A stretch of DNA of 64,000 nucleotides from Flavisolibacter tropicus (GCF_001644645.1 NZ_CP011390.1:5101501-5165500), one strand, 5' to 3'. Shown: positions 55,101 through 63,039, numbered from the stretch's first letter. Program-made: numbers and translations. Notes: a model not told the origin generated them from the letters alone.

Positions 55101-55265
55101 GTTTCGCACACTAACTGAAATACCGGGAACGCCTTTGCCTTCAACGTCGGATACTCTACCCTGAATGCGTATTTGAGCAAATAATGTAAGTGTAAAAAAG
55201 AGCAGTGCTGCGGTGATGAACAAACGTTTCCGCATGCGGCAATAGAATGCATAAAAATGTTGCAT
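52104..55265 (-). CDS. SusC/RagA-family TonB-linked outer-membrane receptor
   Basis: A 1053-residue paralogue of the SusC at 47480. Signal peptide ending LTLFAQ; N-terminal regulatory-like domain RIQGRVSDVEGKGVPGI; LDEVVVTG; plug with RVMGAQITQNSGDPAGG and EPLYMVDG; barrel ending QLSVIANF. ATG 55265 aligns with the start of the paralogue better than the inner ATG 55235. Upstream is a short repeat array (55305-55392) that could be an operator set. Confidence 0.95.
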   Translation of the reverse strand: MQHFYAFYCRMRKRLFITAALLFFTLTLFAQIRIQGRVSDVEGKGVPGISVSVRNTTIGTTTDPTGNYALDANLKKGSYNLEFSGIGYKTRIAPLTIGDATSYIVNDSLMQDALGLDEVVVTGTLGRSSKRQLGNAISTVSAEQLQNTGAQNLSAMLSGRVMGAQITQNSGDPAGGVSVKLRGVGSIFGSSEPLYMVDGIIIDNSSVNVINQNADAQGAQIRTGANRLVDINPNDIERIEVINGAAAAAIYGSRASNGVVQIFTKRGRSGKPRVSLTTSIQHNSLRKRWEMNDYPFRFGIPGDPRLFAVGDRLTTIANLRPDQATTPGTGPTALGGRLDQVKYPVTRYDYQDDIFESSLGTDNHLSVTGGSENASYYFSGSYLKNDGIIKNTNFQRYGLRARTDLTLNRWAKLSGGISYTNAKSKDMPNGNNFFSPVSTMTIIDNVWNINERDANGNLLHVERVRVNPLSVIETYDIRQETNRALSDIKLTLTPIQGLSVDVTNGFDTYAQEGQTYQARLPYENVSADFFPDGYVSYGKYNYFQWTTDAVASYKFDLTKNLQSTTSGGFTAQYIKTTFNSQEGRDLIPLVKTISAAQNLFTTPVDRRTEQSIYGYFLQQTFGYNNKLFLTLAGRFDGSSAFGKDNQDIFYPKASISYTISDENFWGDMSSSTWFNTLKLRASYGKAGNLTGVGPYDRFITYQPINYTGGGFAPRNRVGNKDIKPEIKTEYEFGADMSFLKNRLGLQFSYYDQEIKDLILPFNIAPSNGAASLIDNLGTMTNKGFEAMLTATPIRTSNFSWDLSLLVNHNKNEVTEVYRGATFIGFNAGNTTGILVGYPVGIYYVNYFARNPDGSLLLRTVDGFQLPQVERGDESKGTIGRDANGQPVGTPLRKVLGDPNPDYTGSFTNEFNFKNFSLRMQWDGAYGYEVYNWDWITRNNVGNGPTAEKELKGELTRGWVAAIGGFIGPRIQEDHVESGDYTKLRELALSYTFRKFKFAENVKVSLIGRNLWSIDDYRGFDPEVNSSGQSVVRGNDFGSFPIPRTVQLSVIANF

Positions 55266-55304
55266 AAAGCAGGTTTTAAATTACAAATGACACAAAAGGG
55301 TACT

Positions 55305-55392
55305 GCTTTACGCGTGAGTGGGGTACTACCGTACGCGTAGGTGGAAAGAGCTTACATGTGAGTACTATTTGCTTTACGTGTGAGTACTACTA
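55305..55392. repeat. Operator-like repeats upstream of susC
   Basis: Four copies of a word like GCTTTACGYGTGAGTACTA at 55305-55329, 55331-55344 (partial), 55350-55367 and 55371-55392, spaced about 20-22 bp. Reversed, they read TAGTACTCACACGTAAAGC toward susC. They lie 40-127 bp before the susC start, on the promoter side. Confidence 0.5.
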
Positions 55393-55471
55393 ATTTCTAA
55401 AATATTTTTTGTTAATGCTAGTATCAAATGATAAAAGGGGAAAACAATTTTTAGGATTAATCAAACCAGCT

Positions 55472-55942
55472 TTAAGGAAGTGGTCTTTGGCGTAAGTTTT
55501 CCAGGCCTTGCTGCATAATAGCTCCATAGGTTTTTTCATAAAACAAACTGCCAAACTTTTGCCATGGATACCATTTTAGGTGAAAGTCCATATACCACTG
55601 TAAGGTTAAAGAATCGGCTGAAGGAAACTGGTATACCTGCCAGCCATTGGTAATAGGCGTTTGGTCGTTGTACTGGATTTGAAAGACAACGGTGGAATCT
55701 GTTTTAGCTAATGGAGTAGCTTTTAAGTATTGCTGACGCCCTTGCGCTTTCAGCTGTTGCACCAAGGGATGCCATTGGCTCCAGGTAGTAGTGTCACCAA
55801 CATAGGTAAGCATCTGCGATGAGCTGCTTCCAATATTCACCGCCTTGGATATACGAATATGAGAAGGAATAAATAAGGAAATAGCTGTGAGCAACACAAA
55901 GAAAAACAAGAAGCTGATTACGGCCAGTTTAATGATGCGCAA
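55472..55942 (-). CDS. Membrane-anchored SRPBCC/polyketide-cyclase-like protein
   Basis: A 156-residue protein with an N-terminal helix (KLAVISFLFFFVLLTAISLFI) and a START-like cavity fold: AVNIGSSSSQMLTYVGDTTTWSQWHP is the usual first helix and strand, and AIMQQGLENLRQR the closing helix. Such proteins bind hydrophobic ligands. It stands alone with a clear -7 box upstream. Confidence 0.78.
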   Translation of the reverse strand: MRIIKLAVISFLFFFVLLTAISLFIPSHIRISKAVNIGSSSSQMLTYVGDTTTWSQWHPLVQQLKAQGRQQYLKATPLAKTDSTVVFQIQYNDQTPITNGWQVYQFPSADSLTLQWYMDFHLKWYPWQKFGSLFYEKTYGAIMQQGLENLRQRPLP

Positions 55943-55967
55943 GGTGGTTGAAGGTTTTGATTGGGGG

Positions 55968-55975
55968 CAAAGATA
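55968..55975 (-). promoter_or_regulatory. -7 box of the SRPBCC gene
   Basis: TATCTTTG on the - strand, 26 bp before the ATG at 55942; it matches TAnnTTTG. Confidence 0.5.
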
Positions 55976-55981
55976 CCAACT

Positions 55982-56063
55982 GAACCATGATTATTGGGCT
56001 AGAACTAAGATTATTAGGAGGGAGACAGAACCAGGATTATTAGGATGAGAGGGATTAGGAGGA
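55982..56063. repeat. Degenerate GGATTATTAGGA word repeat
   Basis: Words GAACCATGATTATTGG, GAACTAAGATTATTAGG, GAACCAGGATTATTAGG and AGGGATTAGGAGG follow in order. The same GGATT family is present in 27663-27706. A nearby pair of CCCGGGCTTT words (56080-56091 and 56140-56150) may belong to another family. No gene is supported in 55943-56321. Confidence 0.5.
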
Positions 56064-56321
56064 AAAGAAAAGCAAAACCCGGGCTTTTACTTCATAAGTG
56101 TGCGCTCTCTCAACATGTAAGGCAGTAAGGTAGCATGGCCCGGGCTTTGTATAAGTAGGAGGTGTGAGGTATTGCTGATGCATGTTATTGCAGGCGCGAA
56201 GTCCTAGTTGTAGAGCTGGTATTTTGGATGTGTTGATTCTCTTTGTGGAAGGCGTCGGATAGGGACCCGCGTTAGGTTAGCCTTGGCAAAAACCTTTTTA
56301 CATTTAAATAAATTTCAAGCT

Positions 56322-56609
56322 ATGACATTGGTAGGCTTTCTTGTTCTTTTGGTTATTGCTGCAATTTGCGGTGCTGTTGGACAATCTTTGGCGGGTTATG
56401 ATCTGGGCGGGTGCCTGGTGTCGATAGTGGTGGGTTTTATAGGCGCCTATATTGGTTTGTGGATTGCAGGCAAGTTTGGCCTGCCGCGTATGTTTGAAAT
56501 TTCTATTGAAGGCAAACCTTTCCCGATAATATGGGCTGTTATCGGCTCCGCTATTTTTACGGTGCTCGTTGCGCTGATCCGAAGGGCTACAGCAGGACCC
56601 AGGTATTAA
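56322..56609 (+). CDS. GlsB/YeaQ/YmgE-family small membrane protein
   Basis: A 95-residue protein with Gly-rich helices (LVLLVIAAICGAVGQSLAGY, LVSIVVGFIGAYIGLWIAGKFG, IWAVIGSAIFTVLVALI) of the transglycosylase-associated/YeaQ family, stress-related inner-membrane proteins. The frame extends to a TTG at 56283 but ATG 56322 gives the usual start. Function unknown beyond the membrane. Confidence 0.82.
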   Translation: MTLVGFLVLLVIAAICGAVGQSLAGYDLGGCLVSIVVGFIGAYIGLWIAGKFGLPRMFEISIEGKPFPIIWAVIGSAIFTVLVALIRRATAGPRY

Positions 56610-56759
56610 GCAGGCTCCTGTTTCTTGAATTGTCAATAGCCATTGCCGGTATTTACTTCCCTGTTCTATTTCTTTACCCAAGGAGTGGTGGGCATAGCTC
56701 ACTTGCTATGTTTAAACGAAACACCAGAATTTGCTTTAGCTTTAAGGAAATCTTTTTCA

Positions 56760-57284
56760 ATGAGAAAGACGCTTAGTTTCATCTGTGTTTTGGTAGCTAC
56801 CATTAACTGCTCTGCGCAAACCCAAGTGCCCTCAGCAGCAGAAGTACTCAAGCCTGTATATGCAAAAGCAGCCAAGGAAAACAAGAATGTGCTATTGATC
56901 TTTCACGCCTCCTGGTGTGTGTGGTGTCGTAAAATGGATTCTTCCCTACATGATAATGCGGTGAAACCGTTAATTGATAAAAACTATGTAACTACGCACC
57001 TCTCTGTTTACGAGTCAGATAATAAAAAAGAGCTGGAGAATGCCGGTGCATTGGAAATGCTGACAAAGCTCGGCGGTGCTGATCTGGGAATACCCTATTG
57101 GGTGGTACTGGATAAGAATGGAAAACTATTAGCCGATGCGCAAAACAAGCCTGGTGAAAACAGCGGCTGTCCAGCTACAGAAGAAGAAGTTGCCCATTTT
57201 ATAAGTGTACTAAAGAAAACATCTTCACTAACCGAACCGCAGCTAAAGGTCATTGAAAAGCGGTTCCGAGTAAATGATCAGTAG
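56760..57284 (+). CDS. Periplasmic thioredoxin-fold protein
   Basis: A 174-residue protein with a signal peptide (ending INCSAQ) and a thioredoxin fold with active site WCVWC in LIFHASWCVWCRKMD, a DUF255/thiol:disulfide interchange-like type. The last part is helix-rich (EEEVAHFISVLKKT). It keeps cysteines reduced or forms disulfides in the periplasm. The frame is open to a TTG at 56643, but the ATG gives the signal peptide. It ends directly at the octamer array. Confidence 0.85.
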   Translation: MRKTLSFICVLVATINCSAQTQVPSAAEVLKPVYAKAAKENKNVLLIFHASWCVWCRKMDSSLHDNAVKPLIDKNYVTTHLSVYESDNKKELENAGALEMLTKLGGADLGIPYWVVLDKNGKLLADAQNKPGENSGCPATEEEVAHFISVLKKTSSLTEPQLKVIEKRFRVNDQ

Positions 57285-57285
57285 G

Positions 57286-57525
57286 TTCACAAGTTCACAA
57301 GTTCACAAGTTCACAAGTTCACAAGTTCACAAGTTCACAAGTTCACAAGTTCACAAGTTCACAAGTTCACAAGTTCACAAGTTCACAAGTTCACAAGTTC
57401 ACAAGTTCACAAGTTCACAAGTTCACAAGTTCACAAGTTCACAAGTTCACAAGTTCACAAGTTCACAAGTTCACAAGTTCACAAGTTCACAAGTTCACAA
57501 GTTCACAAGTTCACAAGTTCACAAG
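57286..57525. repeat. 30 perfect copies of an octamer (TTCACAAG)n
   Basis: TTCACAAG is repeated 30 times without a change over 240 bp, beginning 2 bp after the thioredoxin stop. No frame contains a stop in the array, which makes a false ORF of a repeated 8-residue unit. The word is the same as in degenerate copies at 1557-1592. It may vary in copy number by slippage. Confidence 0.95.
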
Positions 57526-57540
57526 TTAGTTTTCATTAAC

Positions 57541-57573
57541 AGGTGAACTTGTAAACAGGTGAACTCGTAAACA
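57541..57573. repeat. Inverted degenerate copies of the octamer word
   Basis: AGGTGAACTTGTAAAC followed by AGGTGAACTCGTAAAC; the core GTGAACTTGT is complementary to the preceding array unit. Together array and tail can fold back, and the tail may be the ancestral form. Confidence 0.55.
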
Positions 57574-57603
57574 TATTTAAAAGCCCTGAACGGTATTGAA
57601 GCA

Positions 57604-59799
57604 TTATAAATGTAAGAGTCCCGCCTTATACAGCGTATTTATGGGTTTGTTGTCCCAGAATAGTTCAAAGTCTTCCAGTCCAGCGTATTCATAATCAGCT
57701 TTTACCTGCTGAAGGGTAAGCGGAGTGGGGTTACTCACACTGATCTTAGGTAATAAATTGATGAACCATGCTCCCTTTTCTGGTTCTACATTAATCGTAT
57801 GTACTGCTTTCTTGGTTTGAAAGGTGAGTGACATTACTTCCCACTGGGCGCCTTTCTTTGATTTTGTAAATGTTTCTGTTTTAGGCGTCTTACCTAACCA
57901 TACCAATTTACTGTTAGGTAGTGAAGTGAACTCGGGCTCTTCAATGGCTTTGCGGATATAATCGGGTGCTACGCTGGTCTTTGGAATTTTAAAATCAAAC
58001 CATTTTTGTAATGGGTAATCCAGACAAGCAGCATGCATATAGTTCAACAGTGCTTTTTTCAATCCATAGCCAAAGCTTTCATGGTCAGCGCCTGTAGGAT
58101 CAATATGCTCAACATCGTTGTTGGCAAAACTGCCTACCATTTCGGTAACTTTCTTTACCGAATACTTAGCAGGCTCTAAACCTACCGGGCTATGGGCTGT
58201 CATGGTAAACAAATGCCAAAAAGCTGATTGTAAAACACCGGCTTCAAAAAGCTGACGCACCATTTCCAGCGAGTCGATCGTTTCCTGGGCTGTTTGAGTA
58301 GGGAAGCCATACATCAGGTAGGCGTGTACCATGATGCCTGCTTCTGTAAAATGCTTGTTCACGCGCGCCACTTGGGCCACCGTGATACCTTTATTGATCA
58401 GCTTCAACAACCGATCGGAAGCTACTTCCAGTCCGCCGCTTACCGCAATACAGCCCGATGCTTTTAACAGCAGGCAGAGATCGCGGGTAAAGCTTTTTTC
58501 AAAACGTATATTGGCCCACCAGCTTACCACCAGGTTGCGTCGGATGATCTCTTGTGCCAGCGCTTTCATCAGGGCAGGTGGCGCAGCTTCATCTACAAAG
58601 TGAAACCCATTCTGTCCTGTTTGTGTCATCATCTCTTCCATGCGATCTACCAGCAAGGAAGCAGTAATGGGCTCATAGTTTTTGATATAATCGAGGGATA
58701 TATCACAGAAGGTGCATTTACCCCAATAGCAACCATGTGCCATGGTCAGTTTGTTCCACCGGCCATCGCTCCAGAGACTGTGCATCGGGTTGGCCACTTC
58801 AATGGCAGAAATGTATTGATTTAGGTAGAAGTCGCTATAATCAGGAGTGCCTACCTGTCCTTGCTTATAATCAGAGCAGGCCGAATTGTTGAGGTAGGTA
58901 ACAGCGCCATCAATAAGCGTGAACGTGCGTTTTAATTCAGCCTGTGATTTCTCGCCATTAATGTGTCCAATCAATTGCTCTATAGGCGCTTCACCATCAT
59001 CGAGCGTGATGAAATCGTAAAACTCAAACACTCGAGGATCACTGAGAGAGCGTAATTCCGTATTAGCAAACCCGCCACCCATGGCCACCTTGATATCCGG
59101 GTAATGTTTACGGATCCACTGTCCACATCGCAGCGACGTGTACAGGTTGCCAGGAAAAGGGACTGACAGACAAACCAACTTCGGTTGTACCTCAGCCATC
59201 CTTTTTTGAAGCACATCAATAAGGATATGATCCATGTAGGTATAATCCTGCTGGAGAGAAGTGTACAGCTCATCAAATGTATTGGCGGAACGGCCCAATC
59301 GCTCTGCATACCGACTAAAGCCAAAATGCTCATCCACTGTTTCCTTAATCAGGTCGCTTAAGTCCTCCAGGTACAGCGTAGCCAGGTGCTTGGCTCTGTC
59401 TTGTATACCCATGCTGCCAAAGGCCCAATGCAGATCATCCAGCTGGGCAAAGCGACTGGCTTCAGGCAGAAAGTCACGCTTACAGATGAGGTGAGCAAGA
59501 GTAGGGCGTTTGCCTTGCAGGAAGAGTATTACATCATCAATGGTGTTGATATAGTCTTCTTTAAGCGTAATAATGCGCTCAATATTTTCAGAATGGGCCT
59601 CGTGGCCGCTTTCTATATGTGCAAAAAGCTGTTGCAGGCCTGCTTTATTGAAGAGAGCCAGCGTTACTTCAATACCCAGATCGGCCTGGTAGGAAGGGAT
59701 ATTCTTGGTATTTAAGAACCCTTTCAGATAGGCAGTGGCCGGGTAGGGCGTATTCAATTGTGTAAACGGAGGAGTAATTAAAAAAACAGGTGCTTGCAA
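57604..59799 (-). CDS. B12-binding-type radical SAM protein
   Basis: A 731-residue protein: N-terminal B12-binding-like Rossmann part (residues of about 1-320; a clear DxHxxG is absent), then a radical SAM domain with cluster Cys357, Cys362 and Cys365 in CYWGKCTFC. The spacing is Cx4Cx2C, not the usual Cx3Cx2C. Following elements include GFHFVDEAAPP, GCIAVSGGLEVASDRLL and MVHAYLMYGFPTQTAQETIDSLEM. B12 radical SAM enzymes often do methylations or ring changes. The substrate is unknown and no biosynthetic genes surround it. Confidence 0.88.
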   Translation of the reverse strand: MQAPVFLITPPFTQLNTPYPATAYLKGFLNTKNIPSYQADLGIEVTLALFNKAGLQQLFAHIESGHEAHSENIERIITLKEDYINTIDDVILFLQGKRPTLAHLICKRDFLPEASRFAQLDDLHWAFGSMGIQDRAKHLATLYLEDLSDLIKETVDEHFGFSRYAERLGRSANTFDELYTSLQQDYTYMDHILIDVLQKRMAEVQPKLVCLSVPFPGNLYTSLRCGQWIRKHYPDIKVAMGGGFANTELRSLSDPRVFEFYDFITLDDGEAPIEQLIGHINGEKSQAELKRTFTLIDGAVTYLNNSACSDYKQGQVGTPDYSDFYLNQYISAIEVANPMHSLWSDGRWNKLTMAHGCYWGKCTFCDISLDYIKNYEPITASLLVDRMEEMMTQTGQNGFHFVDEAAPPALMKALAQEIIRRNLVVSWWANIRFEKSFTRDLCLLLKASGCIAVSGGLEVASDRLLKLINKGITVAQVARVNKHFTEAGIMVHAYLMYGFPTQTAQETIDSLEMVRQLFEAGVLQSAFWHLFTMTAHSPVGLEPAKYSVKKVTEMVGSFANNDVEHIDPTGADHESFGYGLKKALLNYMHAACLDYPLQKWFDFKIPKTSVAPDYIRKAIEEPEFTSLPNSKLVWLGKTPKTETFTKSKKGAQWEVMSLTFQTKKAVHTINVEPEKGAWFINLLPKISVSNPTPLTLQQVKADYEYAGLEDFELFWDNKPINTLYKAGLLHL

Positions 59800-59816
59800 A
59801 ACGGCTATTTAAGTCG

Positions 59817-59824
59817 CAAAAGTA
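59817..59824 (-). promoter_or_regulatory. -7 box of the radical SAM gene
   Basis: TACTTTTG on the - strand, 18 bp before the ATG at 59799; it matches TAnnTTTG. Confidence 0.45.
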
Positions 59825-60462
59825 TCATTAAGAAGCGGCATTAATGTGGAGGGTTTCTTAAAGTTGGGGAGGGTGAGAGGCAGAGGCTAACGACGTGGAT
59901 GGTATTGCTGGCAGCACAGGAAGTCCGTGTTGCGGCCGTTTAACACCTATTCTACCGTTGATTAATGATTAAATAGCTGAATGTTAGTCTTTAGCTTGTG
60001 TTGCAGCTATAAGTGTTGTACACAGACTGCCAAACATCGGGAGGCTTTTAGAAAAAGAACCATTTTTCTTAATCGTTGTCAGTATAGGCTCTACTTCCAC
60101 TGTTTCCTCATTTCGTCTGCCGGTAACCGCTGCTGATTGAAAATTTACTGTTGAAGTTATGTACAAGAGCTACTATTTATTCTTTGCCTGAACAAAAGCT
60201 TGCATTTACAATCAGATGATGTTACAAGGTCAAGCCAACTTGCCTAAAACCAAATGTTGGTGGCAGTTGTGGTAATAAACCGAATTTCCATTCCTGTTTT
60301 CTCCACCATTATATTTCGTCTTTTTACATCAAAAAGTAGTCTCGGAAATTATATTTTCATCGAAGCCATATAGAGTCCACACATCATACTTATTATTTAA
60401 CAGTTGATTACAAAAGAAATGATCGCCTCTTAGCTGCAATATAATTTCGAAAAAAAAGGACA
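59825..60462. other. 638-bp spacer, cassette boundary motif
   Basis: No coding frame is convincing. It holds TTGCCTAAAACCAAATGTTGGTGGC (core GTTGGTGGC at 60256-60264), an inverted partner of 61206-61214 on the other side of the DUF4386-like gene. Confidence 0.4.
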
Positions 60463-61152
60463 ATGAATTTAATAAAAGAGCAAAGGTCGATCGGTATCAT
60501 AACGATATTATCCGGCCTAATTGCGCTTGCGTGTATTATTTTGACCCTTATTGCTGTAAATTTTAATATTGATGCACTATCAGATCCTGTTCTGGTGTTA
60601 TCAACAGTAGGCACAAATTCAGTTGCGGCTCGTTGGTCAATGATTTCTGACATGTTTGGCTATTATCTTTTATTGCTCCCCATAATTTACCTTTTTCATG
60701 ATTGGATGAAAGAAAAGTCGGCATGGAATAATTTGGTGACTTTTAGCGGCGTTGCTTATGTTTTGATCGGAAGTATAGGTGCCTCTATACTGGCTGTTGT
60801 ATGGCCTAATATAATGGATGCCTTTCACTCTGCTAATGTTACTGAGCAGCAAATATTGACGGCCAACTTCAAATTAATAAATGACGCGGTTTATAGCGGC
60901 TTGTGGAACTTGCTGGAGATGAGTTTTGCTGCAGTTTGGTGGATATTTATTGGTTATCAACTTCAGAAAAATGAGTTCAAATATATAGGTTGGTTAACCA
61001 TTAGTACTGGCATTTCGTGCCTGGGAGATACTGTAGCAGGAATACTTCAATTTGACACGCTGCACGAGGTTTCCTTAAATATATACCTCTCATTAGCTAT
61101 TGTTTGGGCGATAGTAATTGGAATATTCATAATGAGAAAAAAATTAAAATAG
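60463..61152 (+). CDS. DUF4386-like multi-span membrane protein
   Basis: A 229-residue protein with six hydrophobic helices (IITILSGLIALACIILTLIAV, MFGYYLLLLPIIYLF, FSGVAYVLIGSIGASILAVVW, LWNLLEMSFAAVWWIFIGYQL, WLTISTGISCLGDTVAGIL, IYLSLAIVWAIVIGIFIM). Family assignment to DUF4386 rests on the helix pattern and W(W)xxxG(Y) end, so it is tentative. It is AT-rich and lies in an accessory region flanked by inverted motifs. Confidence 0.7.
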   Translation: MNLIKEQRSIGIITILSGLIALACIILTLIAVNFNIDALSDPVLVLSTVGTNSVAARWSMISDMFGYYLLLLPIIYLFHDWMKEKSAWNNLVTFSGVAYVLIGSIGASILAVVWPNIMDAFHSANVTEQQILTANFKLINDAVYSGLWNLLEMSFAAVWWIFIGYQLQKNEFKYIGWLTISTGISCLGDTVAGILQFDTLHEVSLNIYLSLAIVWAIVIGIFIMRKKLK

Positions 61153-61365
61153 ATTTAGCCGTATTTCCGGTCAGTTCCTACAATGGGTTATGCTTCTAAA
61201 GCATTGCCACCAACGTTCGGGGCTTTGCGAAGTACGGGCATTAGCATTCCTGTCGTTCGCTTGGCCGTAACTTTTGATTTACTACGGCCAAAGTACAACA
61301 GTTGATTAGAATTACAAATGTTGCTAAGGCGGTATTCTATCGCCCGTATTTTGCAAAACCCTTGT

Positions 61366-63001
61366 GCTTGTTGCACAACTCAGCCTCCTAAAGCCACTGT
61401 AAAAGTGGTAAATTAAACCATGCAAGGAAAGAAACCTTTTCAAGACAAGCGCCTTGCTTCCTTCCGCCTCTCGGAGCGGGTGCCGCGTGACAACTTCTAC
61501 CGCCGCTTAAAAGCAATCATGGATGTGGAGTGGCTCTATGAAGCCACCCAAAAGTACTATGGCCGTGAGGGCCACAAATCGCTGGACCCGGTGGTGTTCT
61601 TCAAACTCATTTTAATTGGTTATCTCGAGAACCTCTTAAGCGATCGAAGAATCATCCAGACCGTCAGCCTGCGCCTGGATCTTTTGTACTTTATCGGTTA
61701 CTCCCTGGACGAACCGCTGCCCTGGCATTCTACCATCAGCCGCACGCGTCAACTTCTGGGTGAAGAGGTCTTTAAAGAACTCTTCAAACGGGTCTTACGC
61801 CAGTGTGTGCAACAAGGCATGGTGAAGGGCAAACGCCAGGCCCTGGACTCGGTGCATGTCAAAGCCAATGCGTCGATGGACTCCTTAAAAGAAAAAGAAA
61901 TTGTGCAGGACGGGGAAGCCTATGCAGGTGAACTCGGTGAAGATGCAGAGGACGAAGAGCAAACAGAAAAGCAAACCGTCTCCGTCTTCAAACACCAGCA
62001 AGTGCAGTGGCATCACGGCTGGAAGCGGAAGGCCTACCAAGGGCGGCCCAGTGGTGGATGGCGGGCTCGCTTTGTCTCCAACCACACCCACTACAGCACT
62101 ACCGATGGGGATGCCCGTGTGGCCGTCAAACCCGGCAAGCCCCGCCAGTTAAACTATTTGGGGCAACTCAGTGTCGATACCGCCCATCACGTTATTACTT
62201 GTATACAGGCCGACTATGCCAGTAAAAAAGACTCGCAGTGTTTGCCCTCATTACTCCGGCATACCATTGACAATGTAAAGGCGGTAGGCTTAAAAGTAAA
62301 AGAAGTACTCTGCGATGCGGGCTACTCCTCTTCGGAGGCCCTAAAAGCACTGAAGCAGTACCGTGTCACCGGCTATATCCCCAACTTTGGGCAATATAAA
62401 CCCACCCGGGAAGGCTTCCGCTATTTTGCCGGCGGGGATTATTACCAATGCTCCCGGGGAGTAAGGCTTCCTTTTAAACGCATCAAGGACTCTCATGATG
62501 GCACGTACCAGATGCGGGTCTACAGAAGCAGTTCTTTGGATTGCAGGAACTGCCCTTTGAGAAAAACCTGTATTGGTAAAAGTGATTTTAAAAAGATTGA
62601 AGACACTGTAGACAAACCCCTCTATGATGAGATGCATCTCCGGCTACAAACCCGCAAAGCCAAACGTATGAAACGGCTTAGGCAAGCCACCGTCGAACCG
62701 GTGATTGGTACCCTGGTGAACTTTTTAGGGATGCGACGAGTGAACACAAGAGGCATCCAGCTGGCCAACAAGTGTTTGCTGATGGCCGCCGTGTGTTATA
62801 ATTTGAAAAGACTCCTAAAATGGATGGGGGAAGCCGAAGGCAAAGGCGAAAAAACGCTTGGCCAGCTACTGGTTATGCTGTACTGGCTACCGGTTCTCTA
62901 CAGCCGAAGAGGAGAGCAAATACAAACCAGCTTAAGCTACGCTTGCTAAAATCAAAAAACCACATACAAATACTGTTTTAGTTCCGAGTTGTGCAACAGC
63001 C
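61366..63001 (+). mobile_element. IS1182-family insertion sequence
   Basis: A 1636-bp element with one transposase gene. The 16-bp end repeats (GCTTGTTGCACAACTC and, from the right, GGCTGTTGCACAACTC) match at 14 positions. The target ACCCTTGT is duplicated on both sides (61358-61365 and 63002-63009). It inserted in the right arm of the attC-like site. Base composition is clearly GC-richer than the neighbours. Confidence 0.8.
61420..62949 (+). CDS. IS1182-family transposase
   Basis: A 509-residue DDE transposase. N-terminal DUF772 part (SERVPRDNFYRRLKAIMDVEWLY, LDPVVFFKLILIGYLENLLSDRRI), first catalytic Asp in ALDSVHVKANAS, second in EVLCDAGYSS, Glu in TVEPVIGTLVNFLGMRRV, and a zinc-like CRNCPLRKTC before it. 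It looks complete, so the element may be active. It does not share the composition of its neighbours. Confidence 0.95.
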   Translation: MQGKKPFQDKRLASFRLSERVPRDNFYRRLKAIMDVEWLYEATQKYYGREGHKSLDPVVFFKLILIGYLENLLSDRRIIQTVSLRLDLLYFIGYSLDEPLPWHSTISRTRQLLGEEVFKELFKRVLRQCVQQGMVKGKRQALDSVHVKANASMDSLKEKEIVQDGEAYAGELGEDAEDEEQTEKQTVSVFKHQQVQWHHGWKRKAYQGRPSGGWRARFVSNHTHYSTTDGDARVAVKPGKPRQLNYLGQLSVDTAHHVITCIQADYASKKDSQCLPSLLRHTIDNVKAVGLKVKEVLCDAGYSSSEALKALKQYRVTGYIPNFGQYKPTREGFRYFAGGDYYQCSRGVRLPFKRIKDSHDGTYQMRVYRSSSLDCRNCPLRKTCIGKSDFKKIEDTVDKPLYDEMHLRLQTRKAKRMKRLRQATVEPVIGTLVNFLGMRRVNTRGIQLANKCLLMAAVCYNLKRLLKWMGEAEGKGEKTLGQLLVMLYWLPVLYSRRGEQIQTSLSYAC

Positions 63002-63039
63002 ACCCTTGTTGTGCGCGAGTGCTTATACCAGACTACATA

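Larger units (their letters stand above)
61206..63016 (+). other. attC-like palindromic site, split by an IS
   Basis: Outer ends GCCACCAAC (61206-61214) and GTTGTGCGC (63008-63016). Inside, GGGGCTTTGCGAAGTACGGGC (61219-61239) pairs with GCCCGTATTTTGCAAAACCC (61342-61361) and a smaller hairpin TTGGCCGTA/TACGGCCAA (61261-61291). Without the IS, the site is about 167 bp and forms a long imperfect hairpin, in the style of an integron attC. The left end complements the motif at the left edge of the DUF4386-like gene, the right end complements one beyond the DMP19 gene. Confidence 0.45.

Noticed and set aside
46139..55265. A polysaccharide utilisation locus
   Set aside because: Only SusCD pairs are present; with no carbohydrate-active enzymes a substrate class cannot be claimed.
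57286..57525. Regular array considered as CRISPR
   Set aside because: Units are 8 bp with no spacers, and there are no cas genes in the window.
57274..57546. 90-codon open frame repeating an 8-residue unit
   Set aside because: It is the octamer array read in one frame; the array has no stops in any frame, so the ORF is a consequence of the repeat and shows no other coding sign.
59984..60166. 60-codon frame on the - strand
   Set aside because: Low-complexity, no domain, in a spacer; could be a fragment but not supported.
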